DNA of 64,000 nucleotides. Origin: Planctomycetota bacterium. GTDB lineage: Bacteria; Planctomycetota; UBA1135; GCA-002686595. This document shows positions 55,811 to 64,000 of the stretch, piece by piece. The DNA lies in NCBI GenBank assembly GCA_023150475.1, contig JAKLKU010000001.1:248001-312000 (forward strand). The letters are read 5' to 3'. The notes below the pieces were generated by a model. It ran no database searches. It saw nothing but the letters and a program-made list of their open reading frames with translations, and was not told where the DNA came from. The first letter of the stretch is position 1; every line of letters starts with the position of its first letter. A program made the position numbers and the translations under genes.

Positions 55811-56659
55811 TCACTGCAACGGCTCGGTCCACCTGGGCCATGGTCCGCTCGAAGGCCGCCGCTCCTCCGCGCCGTCGCGCGCCGAGAAGAGCTTGCGCGT
55901 CGCGAAGTTGTAGAGCGGCTTGCCGAGCTTGCGCCACACGAACGCGAGCGGTCCACGCCGCGGCTTCGGCACCGCGTGCACGTCGATCTCGGCACCTTCG
56001 GGCCCGCGGCCGATGCGCATGTAGCGGCGCCGGTGCTTCTCGACGTGGCGCAAGTCCTCGGCCGACCGCGCGCGCCACGTGAACGAACCGGGCCGGTGCA
56101 CGCTCGCGAGTTGGAAGTCGACGAGCCCGGGCCGACCATCGGGCGCGACGATCACGTTCTGTTCCTTGTGCAGGTCGTTGTGACAGACGCCGCGCGCGTG
56201 GAGCGCCCGCACTTCGGCCGCGAGCAGCTCGAAGAAGTTGCGCGGCAACGTCTCCGCCTTCGGCAGCGCGACGCCGGCGACGAACGAGCGCACGAGCACG
56301 TCGGCGGCGTGCGGCGCACGACCGTCGAGGCTCGCCGCCACGTGCCACGTCCGATCGAGTTCGAGCCGCGGCGCCGAAAGGCCTGGCGCGGAGCCCGGCG
56401 CAAGACCGGTCGCCCCCGGCGCAAGACCGGTCGCCCCGGGCGCAAGACCGGTCGCCCCGGGCGCAAGACCGGTCGCCTCGGGCGCAAGCCGTTCGAGCGC
56501 GCGCCGTTCGCGCGCCGCGAGCACTCGCGCGAGCGCGCGCGAGCACGGCAGACGCGAGCCGCAGGCCACGCGACGCACACGCCGCTCCTCGCCGCGCACC
56601 AAGAGCTCGATCCTGCCGAGCGCATCGGTCTTGAGCACACGTTCGACTCGCACTTCCAT
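55811..56659 (-). CDS. Kinase-like protein (RIO/LPS-kinase type)
   Basis: 282 residues. The catalytic loop HNDLHKEQN and the following VDFQLA (Asp of the DFG-like site) fit the RIO/Kdk type of small-molecule or sugar kinases; upstream DVLVRSFVAGVAL is the hinge region. The usual N-terminal Lys is not clear. Residues about 60-90 are an in-frame repeat of GATGLAP units, an insertion in the N-lobe. It could phosphorylate a lipid A or lipopolysaccharide sugar, in line with lpxB nearby, but that is inference. Confidence 0.6.
   Translation of the reverse strand: MEVRVERVLKTDALGRIELLVRGEERRVRRVACGSRLPCSRALARVLAARERRALERLAPEATGLAPGATGLAPGATGLAPGATGLAPGSAPGLSAPRLELDRTWHVAASLDGRAPHAADVLVRSFVAGVALPKAETLPRNFFELLAAEVRALHARGVCHNDLHKEQNVIVAPDGRPGLVDFQLASVHRPGSFTWRARSAEDLRHVEKHRRRYMRIGRGPEGAEIDVHAVPKPRRGPLAFVWRKLGKPLYNFATRKLFSARDGAEERRPSSGPWPRWTEPLQ
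56397..56490. repeat. Four tandem 21-bp repeats in the kinase-like gene
   Basis: GGCGCAAGACCGGTCGCCCCN occurs four times plus a partial fifth, each unit a multiple of three, so the reading frame is kept. The translation is a run of seven-residue units. The core GACCGGTCGCCC resembles that of the 17-bp repeat at 5770. Confidence 0.9.
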
Positions 56660-56706
56660 CGGGCGAGCAGAGTCTAGTCGTGCGCCGATCGCCTACCATG
56701 CCGCGC

Positions 56707-57528
56707 ATGCAGCTCGAACTCTTCGTCGTCGACGCCTTCACGGCGAAACCGTTCGGCGGCAACCCTGCCGCCGTGTGCCCGCTCGCACGTTGGCTCCCCG
56801 AGCGCACGATGCAGGCGATCGCCGCGCAGAACAACCTCTCGGAAACGGCGTTCTTGGTGCGCCGAGGTGCCCGGGGCGGTCGAGGCGCCCCAGAGGCTCG
56901 GTATGGACTGCGCTGGTTCACTCCGGCGTGCGAAGTGCCGCTGTGCGGGCACGCGACGCTGGCGAGCGCCCACGTGCTCTTCGAGCATCTCGGTCTGCGA
57001 ACACGCCGGGTGTCGTTCGACACGCTGAGCGGCGAACTCGCCGTCGTGCGGCGCGGGCGCGCGCTCGAACTCGAGCTGCCGGCCCGACCGCCCGAACGCG
57101 TGAAGCTCGATCCGCGGTTCACGCGCGTCCTCGGCCGCGCGCCGCGCGAAGCGTGGCAAGGCATCTACCCGCTCTTCGTCTACGCGAAGGAGTCCGACGT
57201 GCGCGAGCTCGAGCCGGACCTCGCGGCGCTCGGCGCCCTCGGGGGACATCTCGGTGGAGGCGTCGCGATCGTGACGGCGCCCGGAACCGGCCGCGTCGAC
57301 TTCGTCTCGCGCTTCTTCGCGCCGGGCAAAGGCGTGCCGGAGGATCCGGTGACCGGCTCGGCGCACGCGACGCTCGTCCCCTACTGGGCCAAGCGACTCG
57401 GGCGCACGCGGCTCGTCGCGCGCCAAGTGTCGCGGCGCGTCGGCGAGCTCGACTGCGAGCTCGCAGCGGACCGCGTCCTGCTCGTCGGCCGCGCGCGCAC
57501 CTACCTCGTCGGTCGCATCACGATCTGA
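56707..57528 (+). CDS. PhzF family isomerase-like protein
   Basis: 273 residues. The family start LELFVVDAFTAKPFGGNPAAV, Glu46 in NNLSETAF (the catalytic Glu of PhzF), LCGHATLASAHVL and EDPVTGSAHATLVPYW are all present. PhzF proteins are two-domain isomerases or epimerases; in phenazine makers they isomerise a dihydro-anthranilate, but most members have unknown substrates. TACCAT at 56694-56699 may be a -10 box, favouring the ATG at 56707 over 56698. It is divergent from the kinase-like gene and precedes the YdjM-like gene by one base. Confidence 0.88.
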   Translation: MQLELFVVDAFTAKPFGGNPAAVCPLARWLPERTMQAIAAQNNLSETAFLVRRGARGGRGAPEARYGLRWFTPACEVPLCGHATLASAHVLFEHLGLRTRRVSFDTLSGELAVVRRGRALELELPARPPERVKLDPRFTRVLGRAPREAWQGIYPLFVYAKESDVRELEPDLAALGALGGHLGGGVAIVTAPGTGRVDFVSRFFAPGKGVPEDPVTGSAHATLVPYWAKRLGRTRLVARQVSRRVGELDCELAADRVLLVGRARTYLVGRITI

Positions 57529-57529
57529 C

Positions 57530-58711
57530 GTGGACAACCTGACGCATGCGCTCGTCGGCGTCCTGCTCGCGAAGACGCGCCTCGGCGCGCGTGTGCCGCA
57601 CGCGACGCTCGCGGCCGCGCTCGCGGCCAACTTGCCCGACGTCGACATCGTCGCCCAGCTCTACGGCGGCGGCGACGCGTACCTCACCGATCACCGCGGG
57701 CTGACGCACGCATTGGTCGGCGTGCTGGCACTCGTGCCTCTCGCCGCGGGCATGCATTGGCTCTGCGTCCGCCGCGCCGGAGCGAGCTTCCGCGACGCGT
57801 TGCTGCTCGCGTTCGCGGCCCTGCTGAGCCATCCCGCGCTCGACGCGCTCAACAGCTACGGCATCCGGCCGTTCCTGCCGTTCGACGCGACGTGGTACTA
57901 CGGCGACGTCGTCTTCATCGTCGATCCGTGGCTCTGGCTCGTGCTCGGAGCCGGCGTCGCGCTCACGGGCCCCGCCTCGAAGTCGGGCAGCGTCGCCCTC
58001 GCGCTGGTCGGTCTCGGCACGACGCTCGCGCTCGGCTTCTACACGCGCGACGCGCTGTGGACCGGCGGTTGCCTCGCCGTGCTCGCGGCGGTCGGCTTCG
58101 CCCGAGCTCGCGGATTCGCAGCGACGCGACCGCGCACCGTGCTCGCCGTGACGACCGCTCTCGCGACCGGTTACGTCGCGTGCCTGGCGCTCGGCTCGCG
58201 CAGCGCGCGGATCGAAGGCACCGCGTGGCTCGCACGCGAGCTCGCGCAGGACGACATCCGGCCCGGCGAAACGGGATTCGACGGCGCCGCGAACCCGTTG
58301 CCGCTCGATCCCCGTGACTGGCGCGTCTTCCTGATGTCGAAGGAGTTCGTGCACGTGGTCGACTGGCGTCTCGGCGAAGGCGCGGGCGCGTACCGCCGGC
58401 TCGGGCGCGGCGTCGGCGACGCGCGGGTCGAACGTGCGCTCGCGGCCGACTGCACGGCGGCGTGGCGCTCGTTCGCACGGTTCCCCCACGTCGCGCTCGA
58501 GTCCGCGTCCGGGAGCGACGGCGCCAGGACTCGCGGCGCCGGGACTCACGGCGTCGCGCCCCACGACGCCGTGCACTTGATGGACGCGCGTTATCAGTTC
58601 GAACCCGGAACGTTCGCGCACGTCCCCGGCGCCCGCGGCAGCGAGCCGATCTGGAGCGAAAGGGTGGTGCGCTTCGGCGCGGCGGGCGAGATCGTCGGCT
58701 GCGAAGATTGA
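57530..58711 (+). CDS. Membrane-bound metal-dependent hydrolase (YdjM/DUF457 type)
   Basis: 393 residues from a GTG. The start MDNLTHALVG, the block DHRGLTHAL and LSHPALDALNSYGIRP hold the conserved His/Asp residues of the YdjM/YbcI family, integral membrane proteins with predicted metal-dependent hydrolase activity. Four to five hydrophobic helices fill the first 220 residues; the remaining soluble part is specific to this class. It starts one base after the PhzF stop, so the two genes are one unit. The substrate is unknown. Confidence 0.75.
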   Translation: MDNLTHALVGVLLAKTRLGARVPHATLAAALAANLPDVDIVAQLYGGGDAYLTDHRGLTHALVGVLALVPLAAGMHWLCVRRAGASFRDALLLAFAALLSHPALDALNSYGIRPFLPFDATWYYGDVVFIVDPWLWLVLGAGVALTGPASKSGSVALALVGLGTTLALGFYTRDALWTGGCLAVLAAVGFARARGFAATRPRTVLAVTTALATGYVACLALGSRSARIEGTAWLARELAQDDIRPGETGFDGAANPLPLDPRDWRVFLMSKEFVHVVDWRLGEGAGAYRRLGRGVGDARVERALAADCTAAWRSFARFPHVALESASGSDGARTRGAGTHGVAPHDAVHLMDARYQFEPGTFAHVPGARGSEPIWSERVVRFGAAGEIVGCED

Positions 58712-58745
58712 CAGCGAACGCGCGCGCCGGAAAGCTCCCTCGCCC

Positions 58746-59669
58746 ATGCATCCTCGAGGCGGCATCCACGCGCGAGGCCTCACGCGCCGATTCGGAACGA
58801 ACGTCGCGCTCGCGCCGGTCGACCTCGACACGCGGCCCGGCGAGATCACGGGACTGCTCGGCCCGAACGGTTCCGGCAAGAGCACGTTGATGCGCTGCCT
58901 CGTCGGCATCACCCGCGCGGACGCGGGCGAAGTCGAGATCGCAGGCGTGCGGCTCGTCGGCGACGGACTCGCCGTGAGGCGCGTCGTCTCGTACGCACCC
59001 GGAGAGCTCGGACTGTTCTCGGAGTTGCGCGCGGACGAGCACTTGAGTTGGCTCCTGCGCGGCCGCACACGCGACGCGCTCGACCGGGCCCGTTCGATCG
59101 CGACCGAGCTCGGCCTGCCGCTGAGACAACGCGTGCGGACCTTCAGTCACGGCATGAAGCGTCAGTTGCTCTTCGCGGCGACGCTCGCGCCGCGGGTGCC
59201 GGTGCGCATCCTCGACGAAGCTTCCGAAGGGCTCGATCCCGAGAAGCGCGGCGCGCTGGTCGCGATCCTCGAACGCGACGCACGCGAAGGCACGGCGATC
59301 CTGCTCTCGTCGCACCACCTCGGCGAAGTCGACCGTGCGTGCCGCGAAGTGATCTGTCTGCATCGAGGCCGTGTGATCTTCCGCGGCTCCGCGGAAGAGA
59401 TCCGGGCACGCGCGGCGCATCGCGTGCGTGTCGTCTTCCGCGACGTCGCCGAGCGCGAGCACTTCGAGCCGCGCGCCCGAGAACTGCCGGCGTCGAACGT
59501 GCTCGCGCGCGGCCCCGCGTTGGTCTTCGAGTTCGCCGGCGACGATCCGCGGCCGTTCCTCGCGGCGCTCGCGACGCTGCCCGACGCGCCGGCGCCGCGC
59601 GCGCTCGATTGGGGCGAACTCTCGCTCGAGGACCTCTACCGCGATCTCTACGGCGTCGAGGCGGTCTGA
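58746..59669 (+). CDS. ABC transporter ATP-binding protein
   Basis: 307 residues. Walker A is GPNGSGKS (39-46), the signature FSHGMKRQ, Walker B VRILDEASEGLDP, and the H-loop SSHH. The signature departs from LSGGQ in the way seen in exporters of the ABC-2 class. A C-terminal extension of about 100 residues is typical of these subunits. The next gene, which overlaps the stop by one base, is its membrane partner. The substrate is not evident. Confidence 0.9.
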   Translation: MHPRGGIHARGLTRRFGTNVALAPVDLDTRPGEITGLLGPNGSGKSTLMRCLVGITRADAGEVEIAGVRLVGDGLAVRRVVSYAPGELGLFSELRADEHLSWLLRGRTRDALDRARSIATELGLPLRQRVRTFSHGMKRQLLFAATLAPRVPVRILDEASEGLDPEKRGALVAILERDAREGTAILLSSHHLGEVDRACREVICLHRGRVIFRGSAEEIRARAAHRVRVVFRDVAEREHFEPRARELPASNVLARGPALVFEFAGDDPRPFLAALATLPDAPAPRALDWGELSLEDLYRDLYGVEAV

Positions 59670-60430
59670 TGCGTCGCGAACTCAAACTGACGCTCGGCGC
59701 GACGCTCGCGATCACGTTCGTGATCGAGCTGCTGCTCGTCCCGGCAATCCTCTTCTGGCCGCGCTTCGAGGACAAGATCGAGCTCTTGAGCGCGATGGCG
59801 CCGCTGCAAGTGCTCAAGGACCAGCTCGGCTACATCGAGCAGACCGGCGTCGTCGGCTACACGGTCGCGCAACACTTCTTCAAGGTGTGCAGCACGCTCG
59901 GCGTGCTCGCCGCCGCGTTGCTCTCGGCGCCGGCGGTCGCCGGCCACGCGTTGCGCGGCACGCTGGAACTCTGCCTCGCGCGGCCCCTGTCGCGCCGGCG
60001 CATGCTGTTCGAGCGTTGGCTGCTCGGCGCGTTCGCGCTGTGCGCACCGATCTTCCTGTCGACGGCGACGATCCCGCCGCTCGTCGCGCGGATCGACGAG
60101 ACTCTCGAACAAGCGCCGCTCGCCTGGTGCGCCCTGCACCAGTCGCTCTTCCTGCTCGCGATCTACTCGCTCGGCTTCCTCGGGTCGTGCCTGTCGCGCA
60201 ACCCGTGGCTCGTCGCGGGCGCCGTGCTCTTCGGCGGACTCCTGCAATTCGCGCTCTACATGATCGAGACGGCGACGCACTGGTCGCTCTTCCGCCTGAG
60301 CGACGTACCGACCTACATCGACGTGTACCAGCAGCGCGCGCTCGACCCGCAGCAGTGGATCCCGCTCGCGGCGACGAGCGCCGTCGCGCTCGGCTGCTCG
60401 TTCGTCGCGTTCGCGCGCCGCGTGCCCTGA
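59669..60430 (+). CDS. ABC-2 type transporter permease
   Basis: 253 residues with about six transmembrane helices (near 8-28, 60-88, 105-130, 140-160, 170-190 and 225-245). RPLSRRRMLFERWLLG is the cytoplasmic coupling region usual for ABC-2 permeases. The ATG overlaps the stop of the ATPase gene, so the two form one exporter. What is exported is unknown. Confidence 0.8.
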   Translation: MRRELKLTLGATLAITFVIELLLVPAILFWPRFEDKIELLSAMAPLQVLKDQLGYIEQTGVVGYTVAQHFFKVCSTLGVLAAALLSAPAVAGHALRGTLELCLARPLSRRRMLFERWLLGAFALCAPIFLSTATIPPLVARIDETLEQAPLAWCALHQSLFLLAIYSLGFLGSCLSRNPWLVAGAVLFGGLLQFALYMIETATHWSLFRLSDVPTYIDVYQQRALDPQQWIPLAATSAVALGCSFVAFARRVP

Positions 60431-60446
60431 CGCGCGCGGCGGCGGC

Positions 60447-61136
60447 TCAGATCACACGGCGCATCGCCGCGAGGAACTGCCACTTGCGGTTCTTGCCGCG
60501 TTGGAACTGCGCGCCGCGTTCGGCGAGCACCGCGACGTGCACGAAGCTCTGCGCCGCGAGGTCGCGTCGGCCGGCCGCGCGTTCGACGAGCCCGCGGCGG
60601 TACGCGCTCTCCGGACTCGGCCCGTGGTTCCGGTCGAACGTGTCGAGCGCGGCGCGTGCGACGTCGAGCTCGCCGAGCCGGGCATGCGCCTCGGCGCGGC
60701 GCAACTGCAGGTCTCCGTACGCGTACTCCTCGTCGATCGCCGCGGCGCTCGCGAGCGCCTGCGTGGCACCGCGCACGTCGCCGGTCGCGAGCCGCGCGAG
60801 CCCAAGGCGATAGCGCCACTCCGGCGACTGCGGCTCTTCGTCCACGGCACGTTGCAGCGGCGCGAGCGCCGCGCGGGCGCGGCCGTGGGCGAGGAGCAAC
60901 GCCCCGAGTTTGCCTTGGTTGTGCCCACTTTCGACGTTCGCGAGCTCGCGCCGCTTCGCAGCGAGACGCTTGCGCTCGACGAGCTTCTTCGTGACGACCG
61001 AGCCGACCGCGCCGACGAGCAACGCCGTGATCCAGAAGCCCCAGAAGCCGCGGAACAGTCCGCCGATGCCTGGGATCCAGGACAGCACGAACATCGCGCC
61101 GAAGATCAGCGCGAACCACCCGAGGAGGCCGGCCAT
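60447..61136 (-). CDS. Membrane-anchored tetratricopeptide repeat protein
   Basis: 229 residues. Two N-terminal hydrophobic helices (about 2-22 and 30-50) are followed by a charged linker and about four TPR-like units (GALLLAHGRARAALAPLQRAV, YRLGLARLATGDVRGA, RRAEAHARLGELDVARAAL). TPR repeats mediate protein-protein contact. It resembles YfgM- or BatE-like membrane TPR proteins, but no partner is evident. It is convergent with the ABC permease gene. Confidence 0.7.
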   Translation of the reverse strand: MAGLLGWFALIFGAMFVLSWIPGIGGLFRGFWGFWITALLVGAVGSVVTKKLVERKRLAAKRRELANVESGHNQGKLGALLLAHGRARAALAPLQRAVDEEPQSPEWRYRLGLARLATGDVRGATQALASAAAIDEEYAYGDLQLRRAEAHARLGELDVARAALDTFDRNHGPSPESAYRRGLVERAAGRRDLAAQSFVHVAVLAERGAQFQRGKNRKWQFLAAMRRVI

Positions 61137-61232
61137 CGCGGGATCTTAGGCAGCGCGCGGTCCGCGAGCGAGCGCGGCGAGCCGGACGATCGCTCTCCCA
61201 AGTGCCGCCGGCGATCACTACCTTGGTGCGCC

Positions 61233-62594
61233 TTGGACGCCGTCCCCAGAACGACTGCGAGGCCGCGACTCGCGGTCGGCCGCGAGCTCGCCCGCGCGAG
61301 CTTCGATCTCTGCGCGTTGCCGTGGCGCGCGTGGCGCTATCGGGGAGAACACGACGCTCGGGTCGCGGAGCTACGCGAACTGTTGGCGCATCCGGCGACG
61401 GTCGAAGACACGCCCGTGCCGCCGATCGCGCGGCCGCTCACGCTCGCCGTTTCGTGCGCGGAGGTCTCGGGCGAGATCCACGCCGTCAACTTGGTGCGGG
61501 CGCTGCGGGCCGAACTCGGCGCGAGCGGCGCGCCGGCGCCGCGGATCTTCGGGCTCGGCGGCCGCGCGCTCGCGGCGGAGAGCGTCGAACTCGTCGGCCG
61601 TCCCGTCGAACGCGCGACGATGGGTTTCGACGTCGCGCACGCGCTGCCCTACTACCTCGAGCTCCTGTCGCACACCGTGCGCGAACTCGTCGCGCGCCGC
61701 ACGGACGTGTTGGTCTGCGTCGATTCGCCCGCGCTGCACGTGCCGCTCGCGCGCATGGCGCGCCGCCACGGCGTGCGCGTCGTGCACTTCGTGACGCCGC
61801 AGTTCTGGGGCTGGGCGCCGTGGCGCGCCGAGGGCTATCGCGAAGCCGTCGACCTCGCACTCTCGATCCTGCCGTTCGAAAAACCGTGGTTCGACCGGCG
61901 GGGCGTGCGCTGTCGCCACGTCGGGCACCCGTTGCTCGACGCGCTGCCCGCCAGCGTGCCGCCGATCGACGCGCCGGAACGCACGCAGCTCGCGCTCCTG
62001 CCCGGCAGCCGTGAAGGCGTGCTCGGGCGCAACCTGCCGTGGATGCTCTCGGTCGCGAGCGAGCTGCTCCGCGCCGAGCCCGAACTCGAGATCGTGATTC
62101 CGCACGAACGAAGCGAGCTCGGACCGCGCATCGCCGCGCTGCTCGCGGAAGCCTTCGCGAACGAACCGAAACTCGCCGCGCGCGTGAAACTCGAACTCGG
62201 CGACTTGCACGGCTCGCTCGGCCGCGCACGAGCCGCGTTCTCCGTCTCCGGCACGGCGTTGCTCGACCTCCTGCATCACCGCCTGCCTACGGTCGTGGTC
62301 TACCGGCTCGCCCACGCGCGCGAAGTCTGGATGTCGAAGCGCTTCCTGACGGCGCCGTACTTCGCGTCGCTCAACCTGCTCGCAGCGCGGGAGGTCGCCC
62401 CGGAATTCTGCTTCGTCGGCGACGGCCCGAGGAAGGAAGTGCTCGAGGCGCTCGAAAGGGCGTGGCGGGATCCCGCGTGGCGCGCCGACGCGCTCCGTGG
62501 GCTCGAGCTCGCCCGTGAACGGCTCGGACCGCCGGGTGCGGTCCGCCGCGCGGCCCGGGCCGTGCTCGCGACCGCCGCGGAGGCCCGCGCATGA
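61233..62594 (+). CDS. lpxB: Lipid-A-disaccharide synthase (LpxB-like)
   Basis: 453 residues from a TTG. The GT-B glycosyltransferase pattern of LpxB is present: SGEIHAVNLVRALR, FGLGGRALAAESVELVGR, FDVAHALPYY, FVTPQFWGWAPWR, LSILPFEKPWF, and LLPGSREGVLGRNLP. LpxB joins UDP-2,3-diacylglucosamine and lipid X at the inner membrane, so the cell is probably diderm. The start is uncertain; TACCTT at 61219-61224 lies eight bases before this TTG. The gene overlaps the sigma factor gene by four bases. Confidence 0.8.
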   Translation: MDAVPRTTARPRLAVGRELARASFDLCALPWRAWRYRGEHDARVAELRELLAHPATVEDTPVPPIARPLTLAVSCAEVSGEIHAVNLVRALRAELGASGAPAPRIFGLGGRALAAESVELVGRPVERATMGFDVAHALPYYLELLSHTVRELVARRTDVLVCVDSPALHVPLARMARRHGVRVVHFVTPQFWGWAPWRAEGYREAVDLALSILPFEKPWFDRRGVRCRHVGHPLLDALPASVPPIDAPERTQLALLPGSREGVLGRNLPWMLSVASELLRAEPELEIVIPHERSELGPRIAALLAEAFANEPKLAARVKLELGDLHGSLGRARAAFSVSGTALLDLLHHRLPTVVVYRLAHAREVWMSKRFLTAPYFASLNLLAAREVAPEFCFVGDGPRKEVLEALERAWRDPAWRADALRGLELARERLGPPGAVRRAARAVLATAAEARA

Positions 62595-63271
62595 GCCTCG
62601 ACGGCCGAAAATCCGCGTTGAACAAGCCCGGGGAACCGGAGTACGGCGCCGACCCGATGGCGACTCTCTCCACCGAGCTCATGTTGCGCACGAAGCGCGG
62701 CGACAAGGCGGCGTTCGACGAGCTCGTCGAACAACTGCGCGGCAGGGCCTTCCGAGTCGCGCAGGGCTGGGTCGGTTCACGCGAGGACGCGCTCGAGCTC
62801 GCCCAGGAGGCCTTCCTCAAGACCTACAAGGCGCGCGAGTCGTTCAAGGAAGGCGAACCGTTCCTGCCGTGGTTCCACCGCATCCTGCGCAACACCTGCT
62901 TCAGCCACTTGCGCGCGAAGGGTGTCGTCAAGGAGAAGTCGACCGCCGAGATGTTGCGTCCCGAGGACGACGCACCGGCGGATTGGGAGATCGCCGACAC
63001 GTCGCAGTCGCCGAGCGACCCGGCGGAGCGCGACGAACGCAAACAGCTCTTCTGGCAGGCCTACAAGCGGCTCGGCGCGCGCGATCAGGAGATCCTCGCG
63101 CTGCGGCACTTCGAGGAGCTCTCGTATCAAGCGATCGCGGACCAACTCGCGATCCCGATCGGCACGGTGATGTCCAGGCTGTACCACGCGCGCCGCAGGT
63201 TGGCGCGCGAGCTCGGGGATCACTTGGAAACGGATTTCGGCATCCAAGCAGGACGCGGAGGCGGCGAATGA
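62591..63271 (+). CDS. RNA polymerase sigma factor, ECF/sigma-70 type
   Basis: 226 residues. Region 2 contains GSREDALELAQEAFLKTYKA and PFLPWFHRILRNTCFSHLRAK; region 4 is the helix-turn-helix LRHFEELSYQAIADQLAIPIGTVMSRLYHARRRLAREL in separated parts. The size and domain pair fit extracytoplasmic-function sigma factors. The next gene is a membrane protein likely to be its anti-sigma factor; overlap of four bases (ATGA) couples the two. The regulon is unknown. Confidence 0.9.
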   Translation: MSLDGRKSALNKPGEPEYGADPMATLSTELMLRTKRGDKAAFDELVEQLRGRAFRVAQGWVGSREDALELAQEAFLKTYKARESFKEGEPFLPWFHRILRNTCFSHLRAKGVVKEKSTAEMLRPEDDAPADWEIADTSQSPSDPAERDERKQLFWQAYKRLGARDQEILALRHFEELSYQAIADQLAIPIGTVMSRLYHARRRLARELGDHLETDFGIQAGRGGGE

Positions 63272-63714
63272 GCGCCGAAGAACCCGAACCGAGCGCCGAC
63301 CAGTTGCTCGCGATGGCGTACGCGGACGGCGAGCTCGACGGCGCGACGCGCCGCGAGTTCGAGACGCGGCTCGGACGCGAACCGGCGCTCGTCCGCGCCG
63401 TGGCGGAGCATCAGCGCATCGCGGTGCTCGCGCGGTCGGCCGCCGGGCCGGAACCGGCGGACTTCGAGTGGAAGCGCCTCGCCGCCGAGCCGCTGCAACG
63501 TGGCGGACTCGGCCTGGGTTGGACGCTGCTCGTCGCCGGGTTCCTCGCGCTCTGTGCCTGGTCGGGTTGGCAAGTCGCGACGAGCGACCTCGAGCTCGCG
63601 CCGAAACTCGCGCTCGCCGCCGTCGGGCTCGGCGTGCTCTTGATCGGCGGGTTCACGCTGAGGGCGCGCCTGCGGACCCTGCACCTCGACCCTTACCGGG
63701 ACATCCAACGATGA
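63268..63714 (+). CDS. Probable membrane anti-sigma factor
   Basis: 148 residues. The N-terminus (LLAMAYADGELDGATRREFETRL) is a zinc-free anti-sigma-like helical domain, and two hydrophobic helices (about 83-101 and 109-128) anchor it in the membrane. Position directly after the sigma factor, with overlapping codons, supports the role. It would hold the sigma factor inactive until a signal arrives. No second anti-sigma motif such as HxxxCxxC is visible. Confidence 0.7.
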   Translation: MSAEEPEPSADQLLAMAYADGELDGATRREFETRLGREPALVRAVAEHQRIAVLARSAAGPEPADFEWKRLAAEPLQRGGLGLGWTLLVAGFLALCAWSGWQVATSDLELAPKLALAAVGLGVLLIGGFTLRARLRTLHLDPYRDIQR

Positions 63715-64000
63715 TCGTCGTCACCACCGACTTGGTGCCGGGCCGCGAGATCACGGAGACGATCGGACTCGTGCGCGGCAACACGGTGCGCTCGCGACAC
63801 TTGATGCGCACGATCGCGGCCGGCTTCCGCCAGCTCGTCGGCGGCGAAGTCGACGAGTACACGAAGTTGCTCGCCGAGACGCGCGAGCAAGCGCTCGATC
63901 GGATGGTCGCCGAAGCACGCGCGCACGGCGCCGACGCCGTCGTCGGCGTGCGGTTCGCGACCAGCGAGATCTCGTCCGCCGCCGGTGAGTTCCTGGTCTA
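63711..64000 (+). CDS. YbjQ family protein (partial, cut by window edge)
   Basis: 96 codons are in the window, with no stop before the edge. TTDLVPGREITETIGLVRGNTV and GADAVVGVRFATSEI are the YbjQ (DUF74) blocks, in which the first strand and the GADAVVG turn are conserved; the family is about 105 residues and forms pentameric rings of unknown function. It overlaps the anti-sigma-like gene by four bases, so the sigma operon continues. Confidence 0.9.
   Translation, partial: MIVVTTDLVPGREITETIGLVRGNTVRSRHLMRTIAAGFRQLVGGEVDEYTKLLAETREQALDRMVAEARAHGADAVVGVRFATSEISSAAGEFLV

Overview
The window is G+C-rich and reads as a chromosome segment of a diderm bacterium. I think an uncultured Planctomycetota or a relative is most likely. 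Supporting signs are a lipid A disaccharide synthase-like gene (diderm), tandem divergent groEL genes with no groES beside them, an rpsB-tsf-pyrH-frr run, an NPCBM-domain secreted protein, several large secreted proteins of unknown role, and extreme use of G/C-ending codons. The phylum assignment is an inference from gene content only.

Layout. 1-8047 is chromosomal backbone: a DUF2203 protein, a degenerate secreted peptidase-like protein, a TVP38-type membrane protein, an ATP-grasp-like enzyme, a DUF47 + PiT phosphate uptake pair, a 17-bp tandem repeat, a secreted protein and a XerC/D-type recombinase. 8048-31342 is an integrated element of about 23 kb whose right end lies in the 3' end of a tRNA-Glu gene; a 10-bp direct repeat marks both ends. 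31334-64000 returns to backbone: tRNA-Glu, an EboE-like protein, a prolidase-type aminopeptidase, two tRNA-Lys genes with a duplicated tRNA fragment, frr-pyrH-tsf-rpsB (minus strand), a GGDEF protein, groEL1-groEL2-dnaJ-grpE-fmdB, a HAD phosphatase, large secreted proteins, a kinase-like protein, PhzF, a YdjM-like hydrolase, an ABC exporter pair, a TPR protein, LpxB, a sigma/anti-sigma pair and a YbjQ protein cut by the window edge.

The element is a defence island with its own maintenance genes. Its left part encodes a protein resembling phage/plasmid gpII-type replication initiators, an HU-like protein, an XRE repressor and two small membrane proteins. The centre holds an MrfA-type DEAD/DEAH helicase and one tightly packed operon: a MerR-type regulator, a type III-like methyltransferase and restriction helicase-nuclease, then a YwgA/Panacea-like protein, a membrane protein, a PD-(D/E)xK nuclease and a protein with a CxCxxC site reminiscent of tRNA-guanine transglycosylases. 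The right part holds a small serine recombinase, a Shedu-type nuclease with an unusual C-terminal half, an AbiV-like protein, a ribbon-helix-helix protein behind a perfect AT-rich palindrome, and a large serine recombinase whose reading frame runs into the tRNA. No conjugation, capsid or tail genes were recognised.

The most promising candidate for an undescribed system is the operon at 16332-25222, in particular the four genes after the restriction subunit (22387-25222). Backbone observations worth checking are a series of promoter-like sequences whose -10 box lies only 6-9 nt before the start codon (leaderless transcripts) and several unrelated short tandem repeats between and inside genes.
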